From Pristionchus mayeri (taxonomy: Eukaryota; Nematoda; Chromadorea; Rhabditida; Neodiplogasteridae), in NCBI GenBank assembly GCA_036245805.1, contig BTRK01000002.1:10164689-10228688 (forward strand): a stretch of 64,000 nucleotides of DNA, read 5' to 3'. Position numbers and translations under genes: made by a program. The notes under the pieces are model-generated. The model searched no databases. It was not told where the DNA came from and saw only the letters and a list, made by a program, of their open reading frames with translations. Positions 1 to 9,146 of this stretch are shown here, one piece after another. Within the stretch, counting starts at the first letter, position 1, and each line of letters opens with the position of its first letter.

Positions 1-194
1 TAGATCGATAGAGCTCAAAAAATATATATGGGGCCACTCGGACGTCAACTAGGCAGCTCCACGATTAAGTATGCACAAAAAAATATTTCGGGGGTCAGTT
101 AGACATGCCTCAGGGTGCCCGAAACCGGTTAGAACTCATTTCGCAATTCCCATGCTCGGCTCGATTCTCTCATTAGAGGCGTAATATACATGTA

Positions 195-753
195 TTGATG
201 GCTGATTGGGGTTTTATAAAAAATATTCAGGTGTATATCAAGGGAGCTCAGTCGGACTTTATTGTTCGACAAGTACATTCTCGTAGAGAACATCTTGTTT
301 TTTTTAATCCGTCAAATGAAGTGGGTGGCAATGCCAAGAGGATTGATGCTTGGAAGGCAGTCGTGGATGAGACTAACAAGTATTTCTTGAATAATGTATA
401 TGGTGGCCCAATCGTATATCATTGAAGAGCTTTCCCCGATAATACTATTAGAGTGGAACAGGCGATGAGCCACTTTAAGACGAAAAAGGAGGAAATGAGG
501 AAATTGATAGCTGCTAAGAATGCGTGAGCTTTCATATCCTGAATAATTAGAATCAATGATAATTAGCTATCGCAACGGTACGGGCGGTGGGACTGACCCA
601 ACATTAGAAAAGGCTGCCCGAAAGTTGGAAAATCCATCGGAGATCCAATCGATGATGGTTGAATTAATAATGAAGCATCCCGGTGCTATGGGCGTCGGTC
701 CTGCTTCGTTGGAGACAGGAGTAGAGGTAGATATAGGAATATATATCGAATAG
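195..753 (+). pseudogene. Myb/SANT-like DNA-binding protein of a Harbinger element, broken
   Basis: The reading frame from 195 gives a helical DNA-binding-like segment (motif KRIDAWKAVVDETNKYF). After an in-frame TGA at 423-425 the same frame continues with DNTIRVEQAMSHFKTKKEEM and ends at a second stop near 528. A further block at 556-753 (LEKAARKLENPSEIQSMM) looks like its C-terminal part. This arrangement resembles the Myb/SANT-like accessory protein that PIF/Harbinger transposons carry beside their transposase. The transposase lies convergently on the minus strand about 1.1 kb away, which supports the assignment. The stop at 423 suggests decay or a base error. The family assignment is from memory of the motif pattern, without a search. 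Confidence 0.5.
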
Positions 754-1833
754 TTGATAACGATTATTTGAAGAGTTCAATTGTTTCTTCTTCTGTTGGT
801 TCGGATTCCTTAATGTCCATTCCATCCTCATCTTCGAGTAGGAAACGCAAGGCGATTTCTACAGCAACGTTCGAAAGAGCAAAGGTTTTTTAGTGTAGTA
901 TTTGCTATGAGAGAGTTTTTTTACGTGAATGCACTTTTGTTATAGAACCAATCTGTTGCTGAATTTCTGAGGACGAGCCAGTCCGATCGGGAAAGTAATG
1001 CTACCGTGTTGGGTTTCCGTCGTGAGGTTATAACATATATCAATGCAACAGGATACAGATGATTATAGCCCATTTCCAAACGCCCGAGGGAGGGTTTGAA
1101 CTCGGATGTTGATAGCAATAAGGTCAGATTTCAACGCTACGTGCAGTGAAATCTGTTTTTTTTAAGGATGATATTTCGATCGTTTCTAACGATGCTCTGG
1201 TTATGGAATTAAGGAGTCAGTTGAATGAGAAATCTAGAATGATTGAGAATGCAAAATTATTGGTTAGTACTCAATACTAGATTTTCCTCGAAGTATGTTG
1301 TTATAATTCTAGCTAGTTAACTCCAGTGGTGACATCCCTAGGGAGGAACTTAAGCGTATCCTATTCCCGGTATGTAGATTGTAATAGTGAATCATACGCG
1401 AGTATTTGTAATTTAACAGGATCAGCCAATTTCGAATTGCCATCATGATCTTATCGAATTAGATGGGGATAGCACTGCCTCAGATAGTGAACTGTTCACT
1501 GGACCGTGCACTTCGAAAGATTAGATTATTGATAGAATTCGTGAATATTATAAAAAGATTGTTATGTTAACTGGGATTTATGTGTTATTGTTCTCTCTCA
1601 CGTTCTATAGTTATGATAAAGTTGGGATTTGCACCTCTAAAATTTCTTTTCGAATATCCATGTGTCTCGGTTCATATATCTTTCTTGCTCAATTAGCCTC
1701 TTTCAGCAGACCAATATCATACATTTTTTTCCAAATTGAGAAGAATGGAGACTTGAAGGTTTGAATCGATAATATAACTCGCCGAACGTCATTTATTCAT
1801 TGTAATTGCCTATTTTTTTCACTGACGAGTAAC
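754..1833. other. Spacer between the two Harbinger genes, mostly decayed
   Basis: No intact gene is visible. A short charged, coiled-coil-like stretch can be read near 1185-1280 on the plus strand (ELRSQLNEKSRMIENAK), probably the tail of the Myb-like gene or another relic. The rest shows many stops in all frames. Confidence 0.35.
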
Positions 1834-2967
1834 TTAGAGGCTAGCAGCAATAACAGCTCGGACGTTTCTACTAGCGGGAAGGAGGGGGCATACTCTATGG
1901 ATGAAACCTCTGCCCCTCTGAAGTCCATGTCCTCTGTCCAATCCGTAGTTCCATAGGACAGCTGCAGCGAGGACGAATCGAGCGCACTTCTCAGGCGTAT
2001 AACGCAGTCTTGAGCAGAGCGCAGGGAATCTCTTCTTGAGCATTCCGAAGACTTGTTCAACAATTACTCTTGTCTTGCAGTGCAACTTGTTGAAACGAGT
2101 CTCCTTAGCGTTAGAGGGACGAGCAAATGGGGTCATCACTCGAGCCCCGTTGCTGTACCCCTTATCTCCGAGGATTGCATAGCCATGGGGACAATTCAGG
2201 GAGTTAAGTGCTCTTCTAGCTGTGCTATTTTCGAAAACGAAGCTATCATGAGTGGATCCCGGGTATCGTGGATTGCAATACAATATTCTGCCCCAAAAGT
2301 CAACAATGAAAGTACAATTGAGGGCGGAGTATCCCTTCCTGCATCTGAAGGTATTGTTAGATGCAGGGGGTGTGTCGATTCTAATCAGGGTTCCATCGAC
2401 CGCGCCAATGACGTTAGGAAGGCCACAGATACGCGAAAAATCCGCACTTGCCCTTCTGTAAGAGAATGAGTTTAGGGGATGCCCGTAATGATTATCCTTT
2501 TGAGGGAATAAGCATGGATTACGATAACAAGTACGAAGTTTATCACCTCCTCCATCTTGCATCCTGAACTGGGAATCTAATGAAGAATGAGACCACAGTA
2601 GGATCCGTTAGGCCATGAACGACTCGATTGATGATATTAGATGCAGTCTGCTGACTGCATCCGAAACGGTCACAGACGAGGGATTGAAACCCGTTCGTGC
2701 CGATGGATGATAGGAAGAGAAGGACCTAAGATTCACCCCAGTCACAGATAATGATCACGATAACTAATTGACCTGATTTTCCTTGGAGAGAGTGAGTCCA
2801 TTCTGATTTGGCTGGGCCAGATACGGGTCTACTATCTGCACCAAATCAGAGATTGCTCCTTTATCGAACTTTATCTTCTTCCGAAAGATTCCATTATTCC
2901 GAAGTGTGAGTGGACTTATGCGATTTTACGCAATGTTGTGTTGCCTGCGGCGGGCGAGGGCGAGCAT
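1834..2967 (-). pseudogene. PIF/Harbinger (HARBI1-like) DDE transposase, one in-frame stop
   Basis: Three minus-strand exons fit splice signals and phase: 2967-2773, 2725-2547 and 2455-1834 (996 bp, 331 codons plus stop). Exon 3 has the DDE_Tnp_4 landmarks: GAVDGT (first Asp), PGSTHDSFVFE (second Asp), and RVIVEQVFGMLKKRFP (catalytic Glu). The DKGYSNG and WNYG blocks of the family are also present. Exons 1-2 match the HARBI1 N-terminal helical region (SDLVQIVDPYLAQP, CSQQTASNIINRVVHG). Exon 1 contains TAA at 2926-2928 after 13 codons, so the copy is dead unless translation starts downstream. The enzyme would cut and paste its own transposon through a metal-dependent DDE nuclease reaction in the nucleus. 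Terminal inverted repeats were not located. Confidence 0.8.
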
Positions 2968-3690
2968 CAGAGTGGATCCCGGGTATCGTGGATTGCAATA
3001 CAATATTCTGCCCCAAAAGTCAACAATGAAAGTACAATTGAGGGCGGAGTATCCCTTCCTGCATCTGAAGGTATTGTTAGATGCAGGGGGTGTGTCGATT
3101 CTAATCAGGGTTCCATCGACCGCGCCAATGACGTTAGGAAGGCCACAGATACGCGAAAAATCCGCACTTGCCCTTCTGTAAGAGAATGAGTTTAGGGGAT
3201 GCCCGTAATGATTATCCTTTTGAGGGAATAAGCATGGATTACGATAACAAGTACGAAGTTTATCACCTCCTCCATCTTGCATCCTGAACTGGGAATCTAA
3301 TGAAGAATGAGACCACAGTAGGATCCGTTAGGCCATGAACGACTCGATTGATGATATTAGATGCAGTCTGCTGACTGCATCCGAAACGGTCACAGACGAG
3401 GGATTGAAACCCGTTCGTGCCGATGGATGATAGGAAGAGAAGGACCTAAGATTCACCCCAGTCACAGATAATGATCACGATAACTAATTGACCTGATTTT
3501 CCTTGGAGAGAGTGAGTCCATTCTGATTTGGCTGGGCCAGATACGGGTCTACTATCTGCACCAAATCAGAGATTGCTCCTTTATCGAACTTTATCTTCTT
3601 CCGAAAGATTCCATTATTCCGAAGTGTGAGTGGACTTATGCGATTTTACGCAATGTTGTGTTGCCTGCGGCGGGCGAGGGCGAGCATCAG
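2251..3690. repeat. Exact 720-bp tandem duplication inside the transposase gene
   Basis: Bases 2251-2970 and 2971-3690 read the same at every position I compared. The duplication copies exons 1-2 and the first third of exon 3 of the transposase. The second unit therefore ends abruptly after PGST and is fused to the exon-1 sequence of the first unit. Zero visible divergence means it is very young, or is an assembly artefact. Confidence 0.95.
2971..3687 (-). pseudogene. Duplicated 5' part of the Harbinger transposase gene
   Basis: This is the second copy of transposase exons 1-2 and the start of exon 3, offset by exactly 720 bp from the first copy and carrying the same in-frame TAA. Its exon 3 stops at the duplication joint and runs into the neighbouring exon 1, so it lacks the second catalytic Asp and the catalytic Glu and cannot encode an active enzyme. 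Confidence 0.85.
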
Positions 3691-3829
3691 TAAACTGGAT
3701 AAATGAAGGTGTAAAAAAACGAATTACGAGGAGCAATAAGCGTAGAAAATGTTTTTATCTAATCTACATTCTTCCTTATTGAGAATTTGCACTGTGTCAG
3801 ATTTACGATTGATATGTGCATTTCAGAGA

Positions 3830-4116
3830 TCCTGAGGGCTCTCGGGTGCATCCTCACTGCCGTTCACGAGGCTATGCTCAACGACATCGTCTTCCCCGCA
3901 GAGGTTGTTGGAAAGAGAACCCGCATAAAGCTCGACGGAAAGAGGATCATCAAGGTTTGAGTTTTGCTTCATAATGGTGGAGGGAGTACATTATGTACGC
4001 AGAACATTGTTTCTCTCCAGGTCCACCTCGACAAGGCCCAGCAGACGAATGTTGAACACAAGGTTCAGACTTTCGCGTCGGTTTACAAGCACCTGACTGG
4101 AAAGGACGTCACATAG
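3830..4116 (+). pseudogene. rps-7: Ribosomal protein eS7 (RPS7), 3' part only
   Basis: Two exons separated by an intron (GT at about 3955, AG at 4020) encode the C-terminal half of small-subunit protein eS7: [20 protein letters not shown], then [13 protein letters not shown], then [18 protein letters not shown] and [12 protein letters not shown]. The family usually continues with a short acidic-aromatic tail (FEFPE-like); here a TAG follows GKDVT directly. The first half of the gene is missing: before the acceptor at 3829 lies unrelated AT-rich DNA and then the Harbinger duplication. The intron is retained, so this is a truncated DNA-level copy and not a retrocopy. Identity of the fragment is secure; whether a working copy lies elsewhere cannot be seen. 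Confidence 0.85.
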
Positions 4117-4196
4117 TTAGCCCATCTTCGAAGTATTGATTTCATCCCTAATGTTTAATTCCCAATGTTTATTCTAGTCGATTTTTTTGCTTCGCG

Positions 4197-4277
4197 GCTT
4201 CTTGTATAAAGTATTTTTTGTTTGGCAGTTTCCTATAAGGTACTATCCTTCCCGCGATGGGTTACCTTTGAATAATG
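4197..4277. repeat. Short dispersed repeat shared with 5870-5945
   Basis: The phrase GGTTACCTTTGAATAATG and the upstream TGTATAAA-TATTTT pattern occur here and again at 5870-5945, on both sides of the acyltransferase gene. This may be a small non-autonomous element present twice. Confidence 0.45.
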
Positions 4278-4316
4278 TAGTCTTAGGATATCTTGAGCGT
4301 ATCCGACTCCCCTCTG

Positions 4317-5662
4317 AGGACTGTTCCTCTGTATGCTGCATGGATGGTCTACGACTGGGACACTGCCGAGACTGGGGGCAGACCCATCGTGAGTCTCTCT
4401 CTCTCTTCCTCTCAATTGAGGGCTCCTTGCAGGGAATGTGTCGGGAGAACATTGGATGGAATCTCTTCGCTGACTACTTCCCTCTCAAACTGGTGAAGAC
4501 TGCTGATTTGTCCCCGGGAGGAACTACATCGAGGGGTCAGTCAATAAGTCTCTCCACGAATTGACATTACAATGAGCATTACGGTGCTGCCAGACTGATC
4601 ATTGATAGTCCTTCTTTGAGATCTCATCCTCACGGAGTTCTCTCTATCGGCCCTTGTGCTACTTTCCTCACTGAGTCGACGGGATTCAGCAAGCTCTTCC
4701 CTGGAATGACTGCCAAGTGAGCATTTACTACTTCCTCCTCTTTCTTTCATAGGTACTGTACCCACGTTTGTTACAGTATCCTCACACTCAACGGCCAGTT
4801 CTGGTTTCCCCTTCGACGCGAGTTCGGATTCGCAATTGGTGAGAGATTGGCGATAAAATCAGGGCGATCTTCGATCTCTCAGGTGGGGCAGAATCTTCTC
4901 GTGCCTCTCTCAAATTGTCACTCAGGAATCCCGGGAAGGTAATTCACTTTACAAGTCTATCTTCTCATTCTGTACAGGGTCGAGCCATCGGGATCGTCTT
5001 CGGTGGTCTGAATGAGTCACTCATGGCGAGCCCAGGAAGACACGACCTCAAACTTCTCAATCGAAGGGGATTCTGTAGATTCGCACTCCAATTCGGGTCG
5101 GTCCCTCTCTTCTTTCTCTCCCCTCTCCCCTCTCCCTCACTTCTCTCTTTTGTCAGTGCCGACCTCGTTCCTCTCTATCACTTCGGGGAGCGAATTATTC
5201 GACCAGGCAGTGGGCATCGATGAACAGAATGTGAAGAACATGCAGGTACGTCCCTACCCATCCCTCCTACCTCTCCCCCTTCCTCCCCTGCAGGCTCGTA
5301 TTCGCAATCTCATTGGCTTCTGCCCCCCTCTTCCGTTGGGTCGAAGTCTACTCAATCTTCCGTGGGGAGGCATTTTTCCCTATCGGTGAGCTCCCTCAAG
5401 AGAGATCAGAGATCAACTACTCATCCTTGCAGCAAACCAGTGACTTCTGTGATGGGGGCGCCGATTCGAGTGGACAGAGTGGATAATCCGACGGATCTGG
5501 AGGTGGGGAGAGGGGAGAGAGGAGGGGGGAGGAAGCATCTCTCTTTCTGTCTTTCAGCTGGATCCCCCCCATCAAAAGTACTGCGATGCTCTCGTTGAAC
5601 TGTTCGAGAAGCACAAGTCTCTCTACAATGTTCCCGAGAATCAACACATCAACGTCAACTGA
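4317..5662 (+). pseudogene. DGAT2-family acyltransferase, N-terminus missing, two frame breaks
   Basis: At least eight short exons encode a DGAT2/MOGAT-type acyltransferase, an ER membrane enzyme that transfers acyl-CoA to diacylglycerol or monoacylglycerol in triglyceride synthesis. In order: VPLYAAWMVYDWDT, ADYFPLKLVKTADL, HPHG (the signature catalytic motif, near 4627), [100 protein letters not shown], and YCDALVELFEKHK before the TGA at 5660. The usual ~80 N-terminal residues with the membrane hairpin are absent. The frame breaks at about 4515 (before RNYIEG) and about 5190 (between HFGE and ELFDQ). All splice sites otherwise look usable. Either a recent pseudogene or a real gene with base-call indels. 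Confidence 0.8.
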
Positions 5663-7052
5663 TTCCTCCCGCTGTAGGTCATGAGATAGACTGCTCTAGA
5701 TTATCGATTCATTGGTTGTACATTGCCTTATCATTGCCCCTCCACCATCCATCTAGAATTCCTCCGTCCCATCCAGTCTCAAGGATATACACTTGTTTTA
5801 CCTCACTATGTAATCTAAGCGGGAAGAAGGTCCACACCCCCCCCCCCCCTCCCACCCATTCGCATATCGCTACCTTTGTATAAAATATTTTACATTGTTT
5901 TAATGGTGATATCCACCCTTTTAAGGGTTACCTTTGAATAATGTTCTTTTTTTTAGCAAGATCGGCAGTAGTCTGGAAGAAGGAAATTGTGAGTGAGGGT
6001 GAGTCTTTCTATCATTTCATTTTCGTTCTCAACTCAATTATTATAGTATAATATATGTGATTGAGGTAGATTTAATCTATTACACTTTCCAATGCGATAG
6101 TTACGGTTTAGCCTCATTCTGAGAGGATATATATAGCATCATACGAACCAATGCATTATAGGCCTTTTGGTCACAAGCTCCCGAGTGAGCATTCGCAGGA
6201 TGGAGTCATGTGGAGGGAGAGGTGAGACAAAGCTTATTTTTTACTCCGAGAAAAGATATCTCCCTCATTGACGTTACATTTGTTGAGAAGTTCCTTTCCT
6301 AACTGGCCCATTCAGCCAGCCCGAGCGCCCGACTAGGAGTGACTTCAACGAGGAAGCACCAAAGACCGGCATTGAAGATATGTGATATAGAAGATTCACC
6401 AATTTCTCGTCCAAGAATCCCTTCCCTCTCTCCATTAATGTAACCATAGATTACGGAATTTATTTGCTTTGGTTTTTACTTCGTTTATTGTATCAAATCG
6501 GTTCCGTATATCTCTTCGGTCCCGTCGTTTTAGCATTTCTCGCTCTTTCCAAACTTAGATCCTGCAACGAGGGAGCGACATCGCTACGACGAATTAAAAA
6601 ACAATCCTCATTCCTCCTCTTTTAAAAAATAATAGCATCTTTCGTTCTTTGTGAATTTGAGCCATTTTCACATAACAGCAAGTCACGGTTGTGGCGAGCC
6701 GCTTCATTGTATTATTTTCTTGAATCTTGTTACGGTTGATCTAGCACCCCTCCCTTCCCACGCTCTTTCACAGGTTTTCCGATGGCAGCATCTCTTCGCT
6801 TCAACGGGAGTAAGTCACGGTTGTGGCAAACTCCCGCACTTAGAAGGCGCTTCCCATCCCCCCCCCCCTCTCCCTTGTCTCATCCGCGCGCGCTCTCTCT
6901 CTTTCACACACTCTCTCGTCTCTGCCCTTCCTAAGGTGCCTCTCGCTTGCTGTTTTCTCTCTTCCGCGAGACAGATAATAAACAGTTGACCTCAATATCG
7001 ATTGATAACATTTACAACCACTGGCGGAAATTTCTGGGAATTGGTACGGGGG
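5663..7052. other. Spacer with low-complexity tracts
   Basis: No gene seen. It contains a C-rich tract at about 5838-5856, the second copy of the short repeat at 5870-5945, and a CT-rich stretch at about 6855-6915 next to the break of the truncated receptor. The phrase AAGTCACGGTTGTGGC occurs twice, near 6679 and near 6811. Confidence 0.4.
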
Positions 7053-7985
7053 CTGATGCCGCTCGATGAAACCCGCGGCGAAAACAGGAATGTGCAGCGT
7101 CAAAATCACAACCGAGAGTTCCTGAAATGTCACATACCATGTTGTGTACCACACATTCATTAGCTATACTAGTTTTGCTGTTTTTGATTTTTCCATTGCT
7201 ATTTTGTTCGGTGTATTGTCTTTGAAATAAAAATGCCTTTTTCGCTGTAGATTAAGAAATCGGTTTGAAAAGTTATGAGACGATTATTCGATTTCTCAAA
7301 TCTATTCCATGTACAAACATGATAGAAATCGGAAGATCCCGGAAGAAGAATGGTTGGTGATTCTCTGCAAAAAGTGCATTTATTTTCGGAGGGATGTCAG
7401 CCGGGCCGGGAATGTTAATTCCATTAATTAGCTCACTACCTGAATACGCACCGCTCGGAAAGTAGCACGACTGGATCCCAGAAGAATTGCATCTCAACAT
7501 CGGTAGCCAATCCAATAACCTGCAAAATATTATCTCAGGTGGATGATCACCGTCGGACGATAGCCTTCTGGGTGATAACCAAAAATTGTACACTTTTGCA
7601 GTATTTTCACAGAGGAATTGTTGGCAATGTGGGAGCACACTGTGGGAATCCTGTAGAGGGGTTTTTGGTTATCATCCGACCTAGTGCCGTTCGGTTCGAT
7701 CATGTTTGCTAGTTATTTTCCGTACTCTCTCGACTGGTCGAGCGTTGGAAGTATTTGGAAATGAAGAGACGATTGCCCGAATAGCGCACTCTAGTTGGAC
7801 GCATTTGTCTCACTTACAACGAGCAATCCGAGCAGGGTCGAGTATCGTTTCGATATCCGATTGGCGCACAGAACGACGATCGTGAGCGCCGGAATTGAGA
7901 GGAGGATCGCGAGAAAAGTGAAGAAATGGCGGACGATTTTGAGCCGCGCGTGAACTTGCAGCTCCAGCCCACTCACGGGCGCCAT
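7053..7985 (-). pseudogene. Srh-like chemoreceptor paralogue, truncated after exon 4
   Basis: Four minus-strand exons align one-to-one with the first exons of the two plus-strand receptors, including lengths: 7985-7818 (168 bp), 7519-7440 (80), 7364-7319 (46) and 7121-7053 (69). They encode the N-terminus MAPVSGLELQVHARLK, TM1, CANRISKRYSTLLGLLVV, the TM2 block FFWDPVVLLSE and TM3 (LHIPVFAAGFIERHQ). The frame is open through all four exons. Immediately after exon 4 the expected GT donor is replaced by CC and the remaining seven exons (TM4 to TM7) are absent. It is an inverted partial duplicate of its neighbours, and a MITE sits in its first intron (about 7537-7688). Confidence 0.8.
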
Positions 7986-8140
7986 TTACATCTCAATGAA
8001 TGGCCACGCGCAGGTGTACCCGTAATGGAAATCTCGTGTAAAGCGTTGCGGAAGCAGGTGTTCGGCCTTCTGAGAAACGGGATGCAACACACAAACTCCA
8101 AATATCGAGTGCAATTTCGGGAATTGAATTCACACACACG

Positions 8141-8230
8141 GGCACTACGTCGGATGATAACTATGACCTCATCCCGCCTTTGATATATGAAAGGCGGCAT
8201 GATGTCATATAGTTCTCACTCCTAGTGCCA
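8141..8230. repeat. Small MITE, CACTAGGTCGGATGA family
   Basis: About 90 bp with inverted ends GGCACTACGTCGGATGA / ...CTAGTGCC. It has at least six related copies in the window: about 7537-7688, 10852-10942, 11268-11358, 12328-12406, 14083-14225 and 38571-38741. All are close to imperfect palindromes and several share the internal phrase ATAACCAAAAA. Confidence 0.7.
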
Positions 8231-9146
8231 ACACACGCACGAGTGTACACGGGACTGAGATCTCGTGTAAATCCATGGGGAAGCAGGTGTTATTCCTTCT
8301 AAGAATACGCATGTGTACCCTACTTTTAATTGCCTAGTAGGATCTTTGTAGTTCCTTGAATTTAGTACCACATTCTATGCCTGTAAAACATTTATCATAA
8401 TCCAAGCATAATTCGCTCAATGCATCATAGGGGACAGTTTGGCCGGCAACAAATCCTCCAAAATATGTGTATGGGGTGGGGGGTGTGTTGAGATCGGGGA
8501 CGCAGGTGATTCACTGCGCAAGTTTAAAAAAATCACTGCGCAATGCGGTCGAACCTCCCACAATTAGAATGCGAAACGTGCGTGTACTTCGCAATCACTT
8601 CGCGAAAATTGCAAAGTGATTGCGAACAATACTGGGCGCTGGGCGTCGCAAGATTATCCGAGCATATAGCATACAGTTTACAATGCAAATTGTCACGCGT
8701 TGCCATTCTCCTATGAAATGTGTTCCCTCCAATATAAATGTTGTTAATTATTTTTTATGGACGCATGAAAAGCTATTTGCAGCCATTTATTTCACAAGAA
8801 CAGGAAACGTGACACTAATTATCTCCTATTTTCTGAAGGTTGCCTGCAAAATGCGCACAATATCAGCCTTTTTCAGTCAATAGTTAGTTGGGAAACATTC
8901 ACTCCACTGCATTCCTAAGGCACATACAAAGCAGCTGCTTGTTTCGTCGCACATTCTACTCTCGGCGAAAGCTCTTGCGTATTTACTCTCGGTGACAACA
9001 CATAATCGTATGCTGTAATATTCGTCCACCTCTTATTTCCTACTCTCCCTCCGGACCACCGATAATTCCGACCTTTCCGCTGAAAATGCAGTCTTCACTC
9101 CATCATTAGTAGGCATTCAGTAGAAACTCACGTTCTCCCTTCGTAA
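8231..9146. other. Intergenic region upstream of the first intact receptor
   Basis: No gene recognised. At about 8500-8610 there is a run of diverged internal direct and inverted words (CACTGCGCAA, TTCGCAATCACTTCGCG). The 200 bp before the ATG at 9147 should contain the receptor promoter, but no defined motif is visible. Confidence 0.3.

Noticed and set aside
1797..2063. 88-codon minus-strand open frame overlapping the transposase end
   Set aside because: Alternative frame of the transposase C-terminal region without family motifs.
2053..2469. Open frame of 138 codons on the plus strand
   Set aside because: It is the antisense shadow of the Harbinger transposase exon 3, whose minus-strand frame has clear catalytic motifs.
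4187..4564. 125-codon plus-strand open frame over the first acyltransferase exons
   Set aside because: It reads through an intron in another frame; family motifs are in the spliced frame.
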